This document shows, one piece after another, positions 5,271 through 11,125 of a stretch of 11,125 nt of DNA. Within the stretch, counting starts at the first letter, position 1; each line of letters starts with the position of its first letter. The translations under genes were made by a program, and so were the position numbers. The DNA is from Vulcanimicrobiota bacterium (GTDB taxonomy: Bacteria; Vulcanimicrobiota; Vulcanimicrobiia; Vulcanimicrobiales; Vulcanimicrobiaceae), in the NCBI GenBank assembly GCA_019237435.1, contig JAFAHB010000194.1, positions 1 through 11,125 on the forward strand, given 5' to 3'. A model generated the notes under the pieces. The model saw only the letters and a program-made list of their open reading frames with translations. It searched no databases and was not told the origin of the DNA.

Positions 5271-8207
5271 TTGTCTCACAAGATAACGGCTACGCTCTTC
5301 TGCACTGCGCTCGCTTTTTTTGGAGCGCCAATCGGCGCCCACGCCCAGACCGTCTCGCCGTCGCTCTATCAAGCAATGCACTGGCGATTCGTCGGTCCGA
5401 TGCGCGGCGGACGGACCGTCGCGCTCGCGGGCATTGCGAATCAGCCCAACGTCTTTTACATCGCGGCCGTCAACGGCGGGATTTGGAAGACAGATAACGC
5501 GGGGCGCACGTGGACGCCGATCTTCGACGGCGAACCGACGGGCTCGATCGGTGCGCTAGCGGTCGCTCCGAGCGATCCGCGAATTGTCTACGCCGGCAGC
5601 GGTGAAGGTTTGCAACGCCCGGACCTTTCGATCGGCGACGGCATCTATAAATCGATCGACGGCGGAACGACGTGGACGCAGCTCGGCTTACGCGACGCGC
5701 AGCAGATCGGATCGATGGCGGTCGATCCGACTAATTCGAACCGGCTCTTCGTCGCTGCGCTCGGTCATCCGTACGGACCGAACGCCGAGCGCGGCATCTA
5801 TCGCTCGCTCGACGGCGGCGCAACCTTCCAGCGCGTGCTCTTCGAAAACGAAAACGTCGGCGGCTTCGACGTCGTGCTCGATCCGCAGAACTCGCAAGTC
5901 GTGTATGCGACGCTCTGGGCGGCGCGACAAGCGCCGTGGGAGATTGGGGGCTCCTTTGAGCTCGAGGGAAGCGGCATTTTCAAGTCGAGCGACGGCGGAA
6001 CGACGTGGACGCGGCTCTCCGGCGGCTTGCCGGCTCGCATCGGCCGCGCCGAGGTTGCCGTCGCCCCGAGCAACGCAAACGTCGTTTACGCGTATGCCGA
6101 CGTCGGAGCAAGGGGCGACGCTGCGGGAGCGCTGTATCGCAGCGACGACGCCGGCGCGCATTTCACGCGCGTCAACGATGCCGACGAGATCGCGCAGCGC
6201 GGCGACGATCTCATCTCGCTCGCGGTCGATCCGCGCGAGCCGCGGACGGTCTATCTGACGAACACCTCGACGTACCGGTCAACCGACGGCGGAAAGACGC
6301 TGGTCGCGATCAAGGGCGCGCCCGGAGGCGACGACTACCATACCGTCTGGATCAATCCTCGCGATCCCAAAATCATCGCGCTCGCCAGCGATCAGGGCGC
6401 AACGATTTCGGTCGACGGCGGTGCGGCTTGGAGCTCGTGGTATAACCAGCCGACGGCGCAGATGTATCACGTCAACGCCGACGACCGCTTTCCATATTGG
6501 ATCTGCGGCGGCCAGCAAGAGAGCGGATCGGCCTGCGTAATCAGCCGAGGGAATTGGGGCGAAGTCACCGAGCGCGATTGGCATAGCGTCGGCGCGCAGG
6601 AGTACGGATACGTGGTGCCCGATCCGCTCCATCCCGGCATCACCTTCGGCGGCAAAGTCGAAAAGCACGACGATCGCGCCGATCAAACGCAAGAGGTCTC
6701 GCCGCTCGCGTTGCCGTCGAAAAAGTACCGCACGGTTCGGACCGAGCCGCTCGCCTTCGATCCGTTCGACAAGCGGCGCCTCTATTTCGGCGCCAACGTC
6801 ATCTTCGAAACCGAAAATTCCGGCCAAAGCTGGCGTCAAATCAGCGGCGATCTGACGCGGTCGCATCCCGGCGTGCCGCCGGTGCGGGGCGCCTTCGAAG
6901 GCGACGATCCGCAGCATGGAATGCACCGCGGCGTCGTCTATGCGATCGCGCCGTCGCGCGTGCGCGCTGGGACGATTTGGGCGGGAACCGACGACGGACT
7001 GGTGTGGATCACACGCGACGGAGCAAGAAGCTGGAAGAACGTTACCCCGCCGGTGTTGACCCCATGGAGCAAGATCGCGCAGATCGATGCGTCGCCGTTC
7101 GACGCCGATACTGCGTTCGTTGCCGTCAATCGCTTTCGCCTCGACGATCTGCGACCGTACGTCTACGTGACGCGCGACGGCGGCTCAACTTGGCGGCTCG
7201 CGACGAGCGGTTTGCCGAACCAGCCGGTGAATGCGGTGCGGCAGGATCCGCTGGAGCCGCGACTGCTCTACGCCGCGACGGAAAACGGCGTCTACGTGTC
7301 CTTCGACACGGGTGGAGGGTGGCAGCCGCTACAGCTCGACCTACCGCGTACGTCGGTGCGCGATGTCATCGTCCACCGTAACGATCTCATCGTTGCGACG
7401 CACGGTCGCGGCTTCTGGATCCTCGACGACGTCGAGCCTTTGCGCGAGTCGGCCCGCGGCCTCGTCACCCCGAGCATGTCGAAGGACGACAAGGCCGCGT
7501 ACCTCTTTACGCCGGAGCGCGCGTACCGCGTGCGACGAAGCACAAACACCGACACGCCGCTGCCGCCGGAAGAGCCGATGGGCGAGAACCCTCCGGACGG
7601 CGCGATCATCGATTACGCGCTGCCGAGTGCGGCGCACCGCGTCGTGCTTACGATCTACGACCGCAACGGCCGCGTCGTTCGCGCCTACGCGAGCGATGAC
7701 GCGCCGCCGCCGCCGATTGCCCATCTCGACAAGCCGACGTACTGGGAGCGCCCGTTCGTGCGCCTGGGAACGAGCGCGGGAATGCACCGCTTCGTTTGGG
7801 ATCTGCGCGAGCCGCCGCCGCACGCCCAACAGGATCTGCCGATTTCGGCCGTTCCGCACGACACGCCGCGCGTACCCCAAGGGCCCCTCGTCATTCCGGG
7901 CGGGTATACCGTGCGCCTCGCCGTCGACGGCCGTCAACTCGAGCGCCCGCTCGAAGTCGCGATGGATCCACGCGTAACGATTTCGCAGGAAGCGCTCGCA
8001 AATCAATATCGGCTTGCCGTGCGCCTCGTGGCGCTGATAAACAGCACCTTCGCACGCGGCCATGCGTTTGCGAAAATCAACGAAGAGGCCGCAGCCTTGC
8101 TTGACGTCGTGGAAGGTGCCGATGCGGCTCCAACCCGGCAAGCGCTCGAAGCAGTAAGCACACTCGAGAGCGCGAACGCTTCGGGTTCCCAGACCTCTCT
8201 ACCGTAA
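5271..8207 (+). CDS. Secreted Asp-box/BNR repeat beta-propeller protein
   Basis: A 978-residue exported protein of the VPS10/sortilin-like, BNR-repeat family often labelled glycosyl hydrolase; enzymatic activity is not proven for most members. The TTG start has a strong GGAGG site and opens a signal peptide with a hydrophobic core at residues 7-19 and a cleavage motif AHA|Q at 23-26. The mature part begins with the family's YQAMHWRFVGPMRGGR segment. About eleven Asp-box-like motifs follow, including KTDNAGRTW (near residue 73), KSIDGGTTW, RSLDGGATF, KSSDGGTTW, ETENSGQSW, ITRDGARSW and VTRDGGSTW, enough for one or two seven- to ten-bladed propellers. THGRGFWILDD closes the propeller part. The region from about residue 780 has an Ig/FlgD-like domain (TIYDRNGRVVRAY, AGMHRFVWDLREPP) and a helical tail. 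No lipobox or membrane anchor is seen. The next gene begins 11 bases downstream with its own ribosome site, forming an operon. Possible roles are binding or cleaving extracellular glycan or protein. Confidence 0.85.
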   Translation: MSHKITATLFCTALAFFGAPIGAHAQTVSPSLYQAMHWRFVGPMRGGRTVALAGIANQPNVFYIAAVNGGIWKTDNAGRTWTPIFDGEPTGSIGALAVAPSDPRIVYAGSGEGLQRPDLSIGDGIYKSIDGGTTWTQLGLRDAQQIGSMAVDPTNSNRLFVAALGHPYGPNAERGIYRSLDGGATFQRVLFENENVGGFDVVLDPQNSQVVYATLWAARQAPWEIGGSFELEGSGIFKSSDGGTTWTRLSGGLPARIGRAEVAVAPSNANVVYAYADVGARGDAAGALYRSDDAGAHFTRVNDADEIAQRGDDLISLAVDPREPRTVYLTNTSTYRSTDGGKTLVAIKGAPGGDDYHTVWINPRDPKIIALASDQGATISVDGGAAWSSWYNQPTAQMYHVNADDRFPYWICGGQQESGSACVISRGNWGEVTERDWHSVGAQEYGYVVPDPLHPGITFGGKVEKHDDRADQTQEVSPLALPSKKYRTVRTEPLAFDPFDKRRLYFGANVIFETENSGQSWRQISGDLTRSHPGVPPVRGAFEGDDPQHGMHRGVVYAIAPSRVRAGTIWAGTDDGLVWITRDGARSWKNVTPPVLTPWSKIAQIDASPFDADTAFVAVNRFRLDDLRPYVYVTRDGGSTWRLATSGLPNQPVNAVRQDPLEPRLLYAATENGVYVSFDTGGGWQPLQLDLPRTSVRDVIVHRNDLIVATHGRGFWILDDVEPLRESARGLVTPSMSKDDKAAYLFTPERAYRVRRSTNTDTPLPPEEPMGENPPDGAIIDYALPSAAHRVVLTIYDRNGRVVRAYASDDAPPPPIAHLDKPTYWERPFVRLGTSAGMHRFVWDLREPPPHAQQDLPISAVPHDTPRVPQGPLVIPGGYTVRLAVDGRQLERPLEVAMDPRVTISQEALANQYRLAVRLVALINSTFARGHAFAKINEEAAALLDVVEGADAAPTRQALEAVSTLESANASGSQTSLP

Positions 8208-8213
8208 AAGGAG
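8208..8213 (+). promoter_or_regulatory. Ribosome binding site of the CHRD-like gene
   Basis: AAGGAG begins immediately after the TAA of the Asp-box gene and lies five bases before the ATG at 8219, an arrangement typical of a translationally linked second cistron. Confidence 0.65.
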
Positions 8214-8218
8214 CAAAG

Positions 8219-8635
8219 ATGAGGAAACTAAGCCTGTTGCTCGGATCGCTCGCTTTTATAACGGTCACGCAGCTTTCAGCTGCGGCGGCCACTTCTTCTT
8301 TAACCGTTACGCTGCAAGAGCAAAACGGCTCGGGTGAAAGCGGAACCGCGGTGCTAACGCAGACGGGACCCGATCTCAAAGTCGTGATCGCGCTCAAGGG
8401 TGCGCCCGCGGGCACGTTGCAGCCCGCGCACATTCACGACGGAACCTGCGCCAAGCTCGGGGACGTGTACAAGCCGCTTTTGCCGGGCGTAACGAACGGC
8501 AGCCTGACGACCGTCGTGAAGGGCGTGACGATCGATCAGCTTCTTGCAGGTACGTACGCCATCAACGTGCACGAGAGCACTACGAACATTGGCAAGTACG
8601 TCGCGTGCGGAAGTATCGTCAAGAGTTCGATGTAA
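8219..8635 (+). CDS. Small secreted CHRD/SOD-like beta-sandwich protein
   Basis: A 138-residue exported protein with a signal peptide (MRKLSLLLGSLAFITVT, probable cleavage after the SAAAA run near residue 24). The mature part is beta-rich and contains PAHIHDGTC, then a strand-loop-strand stretch, and ends with YAINVHESTTNIGKYVACGSI. This HIH...NVH...CG arrangement resembles CHRD-domain proteins and the Cu/Zn superoxide dismutase-like fold. The histidines (HIH, NVH) could bind a metal, and the two cysteines (TC and ACG) are placed for a disulfide. I do not see the complete copper/zinc ligand set of a true superoxide dismutase, so catalytic activity is doubtful. It is the second gene of the operon with the Asp-box protein and is followed by a strong terminator; both products are exported and may act together in the envelope. 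Confidence 0.72.
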   Translation: MRKLSLLLGSLAFITVTQLSAAAATSSLTVTLQEQNGSGESGTAVLTQTGPDLKVVIALKGAPAGTLQPAHIHDGTCAKLGDVYKPLLPGVTNGSLTTVVKGVTIDQLLAGTYAINVHESTTNIGKYVACGSIVKSSM

Positions 8636-8659
8636 GCAGCGTTCGGCGATAATCAATCG

Positions 8660-8693
8660 CGCCGCCGCCCCAGTGGGCGGCGGCGTTTATTAT
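8660..8693 (+). terminator. Strong intrinsic terminator of the Asp-box/CHRD operon
   Basis: An 11-bp perfect stem (8660-8670 with 8675-8685) with the loop CAGT is followed by TTTATTAT on the plus strand. It lies 24 bases after the CHRD-like stop and overlaps no gene stem. Read on the minus strand it comes directly after the dehydratase stop, so it may serve both convergent operons, though its minus-strand tail is less T-rich. Confidence 0.85.
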
Positions 8694-9679
8694 GCGCCGA
8701 TCAGCGCCGCGTAGCGAACGGGGTCGACGTTACCGCCGCTCACGATCGCGCCGACGCGCTTACCGGCAATCCCAGGTATTCGGCCTTGCAAGAGCGCGGC
8801 GAGCGCCGCGGCGCCGCTGGGCTCGACGACCAGTTTCATCCGCTCGAATGCGAAACGCATCGCATCGCGCAGTTCCTCATCGGTCACCGTCACGATCGCG
8901 CACTTGTGAGCCCGCGCAATCGCAAACGTCAGCTCGCCGGGCGCCGTCGTCTGCAATCCGTCGGCAATGGTTCTGGGCACGCCCGTCGTAACGCGCTCTC
9001 CGCGCCGAAGCGATTGGGCAAAGTCGTCGCCGGCGGCCGGCTCGACGCCATAGATCGCCGTCGCCGGATCGACGCCGTGCGCGGCAATCGCCGTTCCGCT
9101 CATGAGACCGCCGCCGCCGACCGGAACGACGCACGCATCGAGAGGCCCTGCGTCTTCGATCAACTCGAGCGCGGCAGTCCCGGCGCCGGCTACGATCCGC
9201 GCGTCGTCGAAGGGCGGCACGAGCGTTGCTCCGCGCTCGCGCGCGACGCTTCGCGCAATCTCCTCGCGGTGCGAGCGTTCGCGCTCGTAGTAGACGATCT
9301 CCGCGCCGTACGCGCGTGTCGCCGCGACTTTGACGGCCGGCGCATCGGTGGGCATGACGATTGTAGCGCGAACGCCGAGCAAACGCGCGGCGAGCGCAAC
9401 GCCTTGCGCGTGGTTGCCGCTCGAAAACGCAACGACGCCGCGCTCGCGCTCCTCCGAGGAGAGCGACAATAAGAAATTATAGGCGCCGCGAAACTTGAAC
9501 GCGCCCATGCGTTGAAAGCTCTCGCATTTCACGAAGAGCGCGGCGCCGCAGCGTTCGTCGAGCGTTCGCGACGTAACGGCCGGCGTGCGATTCGCGATGC
9601 CGGCCAAGCGCGACGCGGCCGCAGCGACGTCGGCCGGCGTTACGCCGGCTCTTACTGCTGCTCCATGTGAAAGTTCCAG
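8690..9679 (-). CDS. PLP-dependent serine/threonine dehydratase, serine-racemase-like
   Basis: A fold-type II PLP enzyme of about 320-330 residues that deaminates threonine/serine to 2-oxo acids and may racemise serine. Seen from a CTG start at 9679: GAFKFRGAYN with the PLP lysine near residue 62; SSGNHAQG (86-93); the phosphate-binding GGGGLMSG (188-195); GVEPAAGDD, like the metal site of serine racemases; ADGLQTTAPG; EPSGAAAL; and SGGNVD near the C terminus. There is no C-terminal ACT domain, so it is not the isoleucine-feedback-regulated biosynthetic IlvA. The pattern closely recalls yeast-type serine racemase. The start is odd: family homology begins at VTPADV (about 9643), yet the only start-like codons upstream are CTG 9679, with AAGGAAAGG seven bases before it, and TTG 9760, with no ribosome site and deep inside the preceding gene. 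It is the last gene of the prfC operon and overlaps the lipoprotein gene. Confidence 0.85.
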   Translation of the reverse strand: MELSHGAAVRAGVTPADVAAAASRLAGIANRTPAVTSRTLDERCGAALFVKCESFQRMGAFKFRGAYNFLLSLSSEERERGVVAFSSGNHAQGVALAARLLGVRATIVMPTDAPAVKVAATRAYGAEIVYYERERSHREEIARSVARERGATLVPPFDDARIVAGAGTAALELIEDAGPLDACVVPVGGGGLMSGTAIAAHGVDPATAIYGVEPAAGDDFAQSLRRGERVTTGVPRTIADGLQTTAPGELTFAIARAHKCAIVTVTDEELRDAMRFAFERMKLVVEPSGAAALAALLQGRIPGIAGKRVGAIVSGGNVDPVRYAALIGA

Positions 9680-10008
9680 TTCACGACCTTTCCTTTTTCG
9701 TCCAAGCGCATGTGCTCGACGTACGTGTGCTTTTGGAACTTGGTGTCGAAGCAGTGCCAACCCGGCGCACAGTTGACCGTCGTCTCTTTGATCGAGAGCA
9801 GCTTGCCCTGCGAGTTCAATTCATCCGACCATTGGGCCACCTGCACGCGCGTGATGGTCACGCCCGGCGCGACGTCGTCTTGCACCGGGCGAAGGTCGTT
9901 GGCCATGACTGCTCGCGTGATGCGTTCGGCTTCCCGTTCGTTTCGATTTTGAAACGAGCAACCGGCCAACAGGACCGCGGCGGCGAGCGCAGCTACGAGT
10001 CGGTTCAC
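9652..10008 (-). CDS. Small lipoprotein, NTF2-like (unassigned)
   Basis: A 118-residue predicted lipoprotein. The N terminus MNRLVAALAAAVLLAGC carries a lipobox LLAGC with Cys17 as the lipidation site, so the mature protein should be anchored to a membrane facing outward. The rest is a short helix (EREAERITRAVMAND) followed by strand-like segments, with Cys80 and Cys86 (NCAPGWHC) probably forming a disulfide, and a final strand pair TYVEHMRLDEKGKVVNWNFHM, reminiscent of NTF2-like or SnoaL-like small folds; I do not recognise a named family. It starts with GTG directly after the TAA of prfC (TAAGTG). A strong site GGAGAGGAGG lies eleven bases upstream inside prfC, so translation is probably coupled. 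Its end overlaps the likely dehydratase start. Function is unknown. Confidence 0.75.
   Translation of the reverse strand: MNRLVAALAAAVLLAGCSFQNRNEREAERITRAVMANDLRPVQDDVAPGVTITRVQVAQWSDELNSQGKLLSIKETTVNCAPGWHCFDTKFQKHTYVEHMRLDEKGKVVNWNFHMEQQ
9687..9695 (-). promoter_or_regulatory. Purine-rich ribosome site ahead of possible CTG start
   Basis: AAGGAAAGG on the minus strand lies seven bases before CTG 9679, inside the end of the lipoprotein gene. It is the only Shine-Dalgarno-like sequence near the dehydratase start and is the reason for preferring CTG over TTG 9760. Confidence 0.35.
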
Positions 10009-11125
10009 TTAGGCGACTGCCTCCTCTCCGGTTTGTGCCGAGAACGGCACGAAGTTGAGGTGCGGATTCCACTCTCGTGCCAGCCGTACGCTCCATTCGC
10101 TCTCGAAGAGCGCAACCGGGCGCCCCGCCCAATCTTCGACGAGCTTGGCGTTACTTGGAAGCTGGGCGCGCGCGATGTGCTCGCGGTCGGCGTCGACGTG
10201 CAAGGCCAACGAGTAGGGCATCCGCTCGAACCGCGTTTCGACGTTGTACTCCGATTCAAGCCGATACTTCGCAACTTCGAATTGCAGCTCGCCGACCGCA
10301 CCGAGGATAGGCTCGGTGCGCGGCGTTCCCCACGGGTAGAAGACCTGAATTGCGCCCTCCTCGCGCAGCTGCGAGATCCCTTTGCCGAAAGACTTATAGC
10401 CCGAAACGTCGACGCTGCGCGCCGCACCGAAGTGCTCGGGAGCAAACGCCGGTATCGCCGGAAAGCGCACTGGTTTTCCTTCGTACAGCGTATCGCCGAT
10501 CGCAAAGGCTCCCGGGTTTGCAAGGCCTACGACGTCGCCCGCGTACGCGTTCTCCAGCGACTCGCGATCGTCGGCGAATAGCCGCATCGCGCGCGAGAGC
10601 CGTAGCGCGGCGCCGGATCGCGCGTTACGCACCATCATGTCCCGCGCAAACCTGCCTGAACAGACCCGCACGAACGCGACGCGGTCGCGATGGCGCGGAT
10701 CCATGTTCGCTTGAATCTTGAAGACGAATCCGGTGAATTCGCCGTCGGCCGGCTCGACGCCGGCCCGCTGGCCCGGCGAGGGCGCCATCTCGATGAACTC
10801 GTCCAAAAACAGCTGCACGCCGAAGTTCGTCACCGCGCTTCCGAAAAAGACCGGCGTCGTCTTACCGCGTAGCATGGCCGCGCGGTCGAAGCGCTCGCCG
10901 GCGCCGTCGAGCAGCTCGATGCTTTCACGAAACCGGCCGTACACGTCGTCGCTGACCATGTCTTGCAGTTTCGGATCGCGCACGTCGGTTACCGATACCA
11001 CAGCGCGGGTCGCTCCGTGTGCGGCGCGTTCGAAGCAATGGACGGTGTGCGTGCTGCGATCGTACACGCCCTTGAACTCGTCGCCGTTACCGAGCGGCCA
11101 GTTCATCGGAAAAGCTCCGATTCCA
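10009..11125 (-). CDS. prfC: Peptide chain release factor 3 (C-terminal part; gene runs off the edge)
   Basis: RF3 is the GTPase that removes RF1/RF2 from the ribosome after termination. About 370 C-terminal residues are visible. The frame stays open to the right edge, and just before the first methionine the codons read GIGAFP, matching the family's stretch before the TWPIG motif, so the ATG at 11106 is internal. Recognisable segments are PMNWPLGNGDEFKGVYDR, TPVFFGSAVTNFGVQLFLDEF (end of the G domain), GFVFKIQANMDPRHRDRVAF (domain II, nearly identical to the well-known RF3 signature) and, in domain III, LREEGAIQVFYPW, ILGAVGELQFEVAKYRLESEYNVE and a C-terminal WSVRLAREWNPHLNF. The P-loop and switch regions lie outside the window. 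It is the first visible gene of a packed minus-strand operon, with the lipoprotein gene starting at the base after its stop. Confidence 0.95.
   Translation of the reverse strand, partial: GIGAFPMNWPLGNGDEFKGVYDRSTHTVHCFERAAHGATRAVVSVTDVRDPKLQDMVSDDVYGRFRESIELLDGAGERFDRAAMLRGKTTPVFFGSAVTNFGVQLFLDEFIEMAPSPGQRAGVEPADGEFTGFVFKIQANMDPRHRDRVAFVRVCSGRFARDMMVRNARSGAALRLSRAMRLFADDRESLENAYAGDVVGLANPGAFAIGDTLYEGKPVRFPAIPAFAPEHFGAARSVDVSGYKSFGKGISQLREEGAIQVFYPWGTPRTEPILGAVGELQFEVAKYRLESEYNVETRFERMPYSLALHVDADREHIARAQLPSNAKLVEDWAGRPVALFESEWSVRLAREWNPHLNFVPFSAQTGEEAVA
10020..10029 (-). promoter_or_regulatory. Ribosome binding site of the lipoprotein inside prfC
   Basis: GGAGAGGAGG on the minus strand sits eleven bases before GTG 10008 and encodes part of the last residues of release factor 3. 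It supports the GTG start immediately after the prfC stop. Confidence 0.6.

Noticed and set aside
5657..6012. Two identical 23-base stretches (5657-5679 and 5990-6012)
   Set aside because: Both encode the same Asp-box segment DGGTTWT of the propeller, so they are protein-level repeats and not a mobile or CRISPR-type repeat.
7341..8141. Minus-strand open frame of 266 codons opposite the Asp-box gene
   Set aside because: It has no recognisable motif; the plus-strand frame is continuous with family hallmarks throughout.
9667..10581. Plus-strand open frame of 304 codons opposite the lipoprotein and prfC
   Set aside because: The minus strand carries prfC and a lipobox protein with good ribosome sites, while the plus frame is compositionally a shadow.

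Overview
The window is GC-rich bacterial DNA with tightly packed genes, several non-ATG starts (TTG, GTG, possibly CTG) and Shine-Dalgarno sites of GGAG/GGAGG type. The mix of a secreted Asp-box repeat protein, a lipid-type GT28 glycosyltransferase, a secreted phospholipase-C-like enzyme and a ROK kinase would suit a soil-type, GC-rich phylum such as Eremiobacterota/WPS-2 or Acidobacteriota. That placement is a guess from gene style; no phylogenetic marker was tested. The only universal-type gene is a partial release factor 3 (prfC). I see no tRNA, rRNA, CRISPR array or insertion sequence.

Layout, left to right. (1) Positions 1-214 hold a possible minus-strand gene start running off the left edge and an AT-rich divergent control region with two small inverted repeats. 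(2) Positions 215-1950 (+) are a two-gene operon: a small histidine-rich membrane protein of the fatty-acid hydroxylase/sterol desaturase type, then a GT28 diacylglycerol glycosyltransferase (MGDG synthase/UgtP type). (3) Positions 1970-4304 (-) are a convergent pair: a ROK sugar kinase, whose end overlaps the probable TTG start of a secreted phosphoesterase of the phospholipase C/acid phosphatase family. (4) At 4305-4367 is a short divergent region with two palindromes, followed by a YkgJ-type cysteine-cluster protein (4368-5051, +). (5) At 5052-5270 (-) is the C-terminal half of a PIN-domain (VapC-like) protein whose N-terminal half is absent. (6) Positions 5271-8635 (+) are an operon of a 978-residue secreted Asp-box/BNR repeat protein and a small secreted CHRD/SOD-like protein, closed by a strong stem-loop terminator at 8660-8690. 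(7) Positions 8690-11125 (-) are a packed operon read from the right edge: prfC (partial), a small lipoprotein, and a PLP-dependent serine/threonine dehydratase resembling eukaryotic serine racemase.

How the genes may work together: the left third is lipid-centred (membrane di-iron oxygenase, lipid glycosyltransferase, phospholipase-like hydrolase) and could serve membrane-lipid modification or replacement of phospholipid by glycolipid; this is inference from family and position. The Asp-box protein and its partner are both exported and probably co-expressed. I did not find a convincing undescribed defence or mobile system. The best leads are the lipid cluster, the truncated PIN gene, the palindromes between the ROK kinase and YkgJ genes, and the dehydratase that lacks a conventional start codon.
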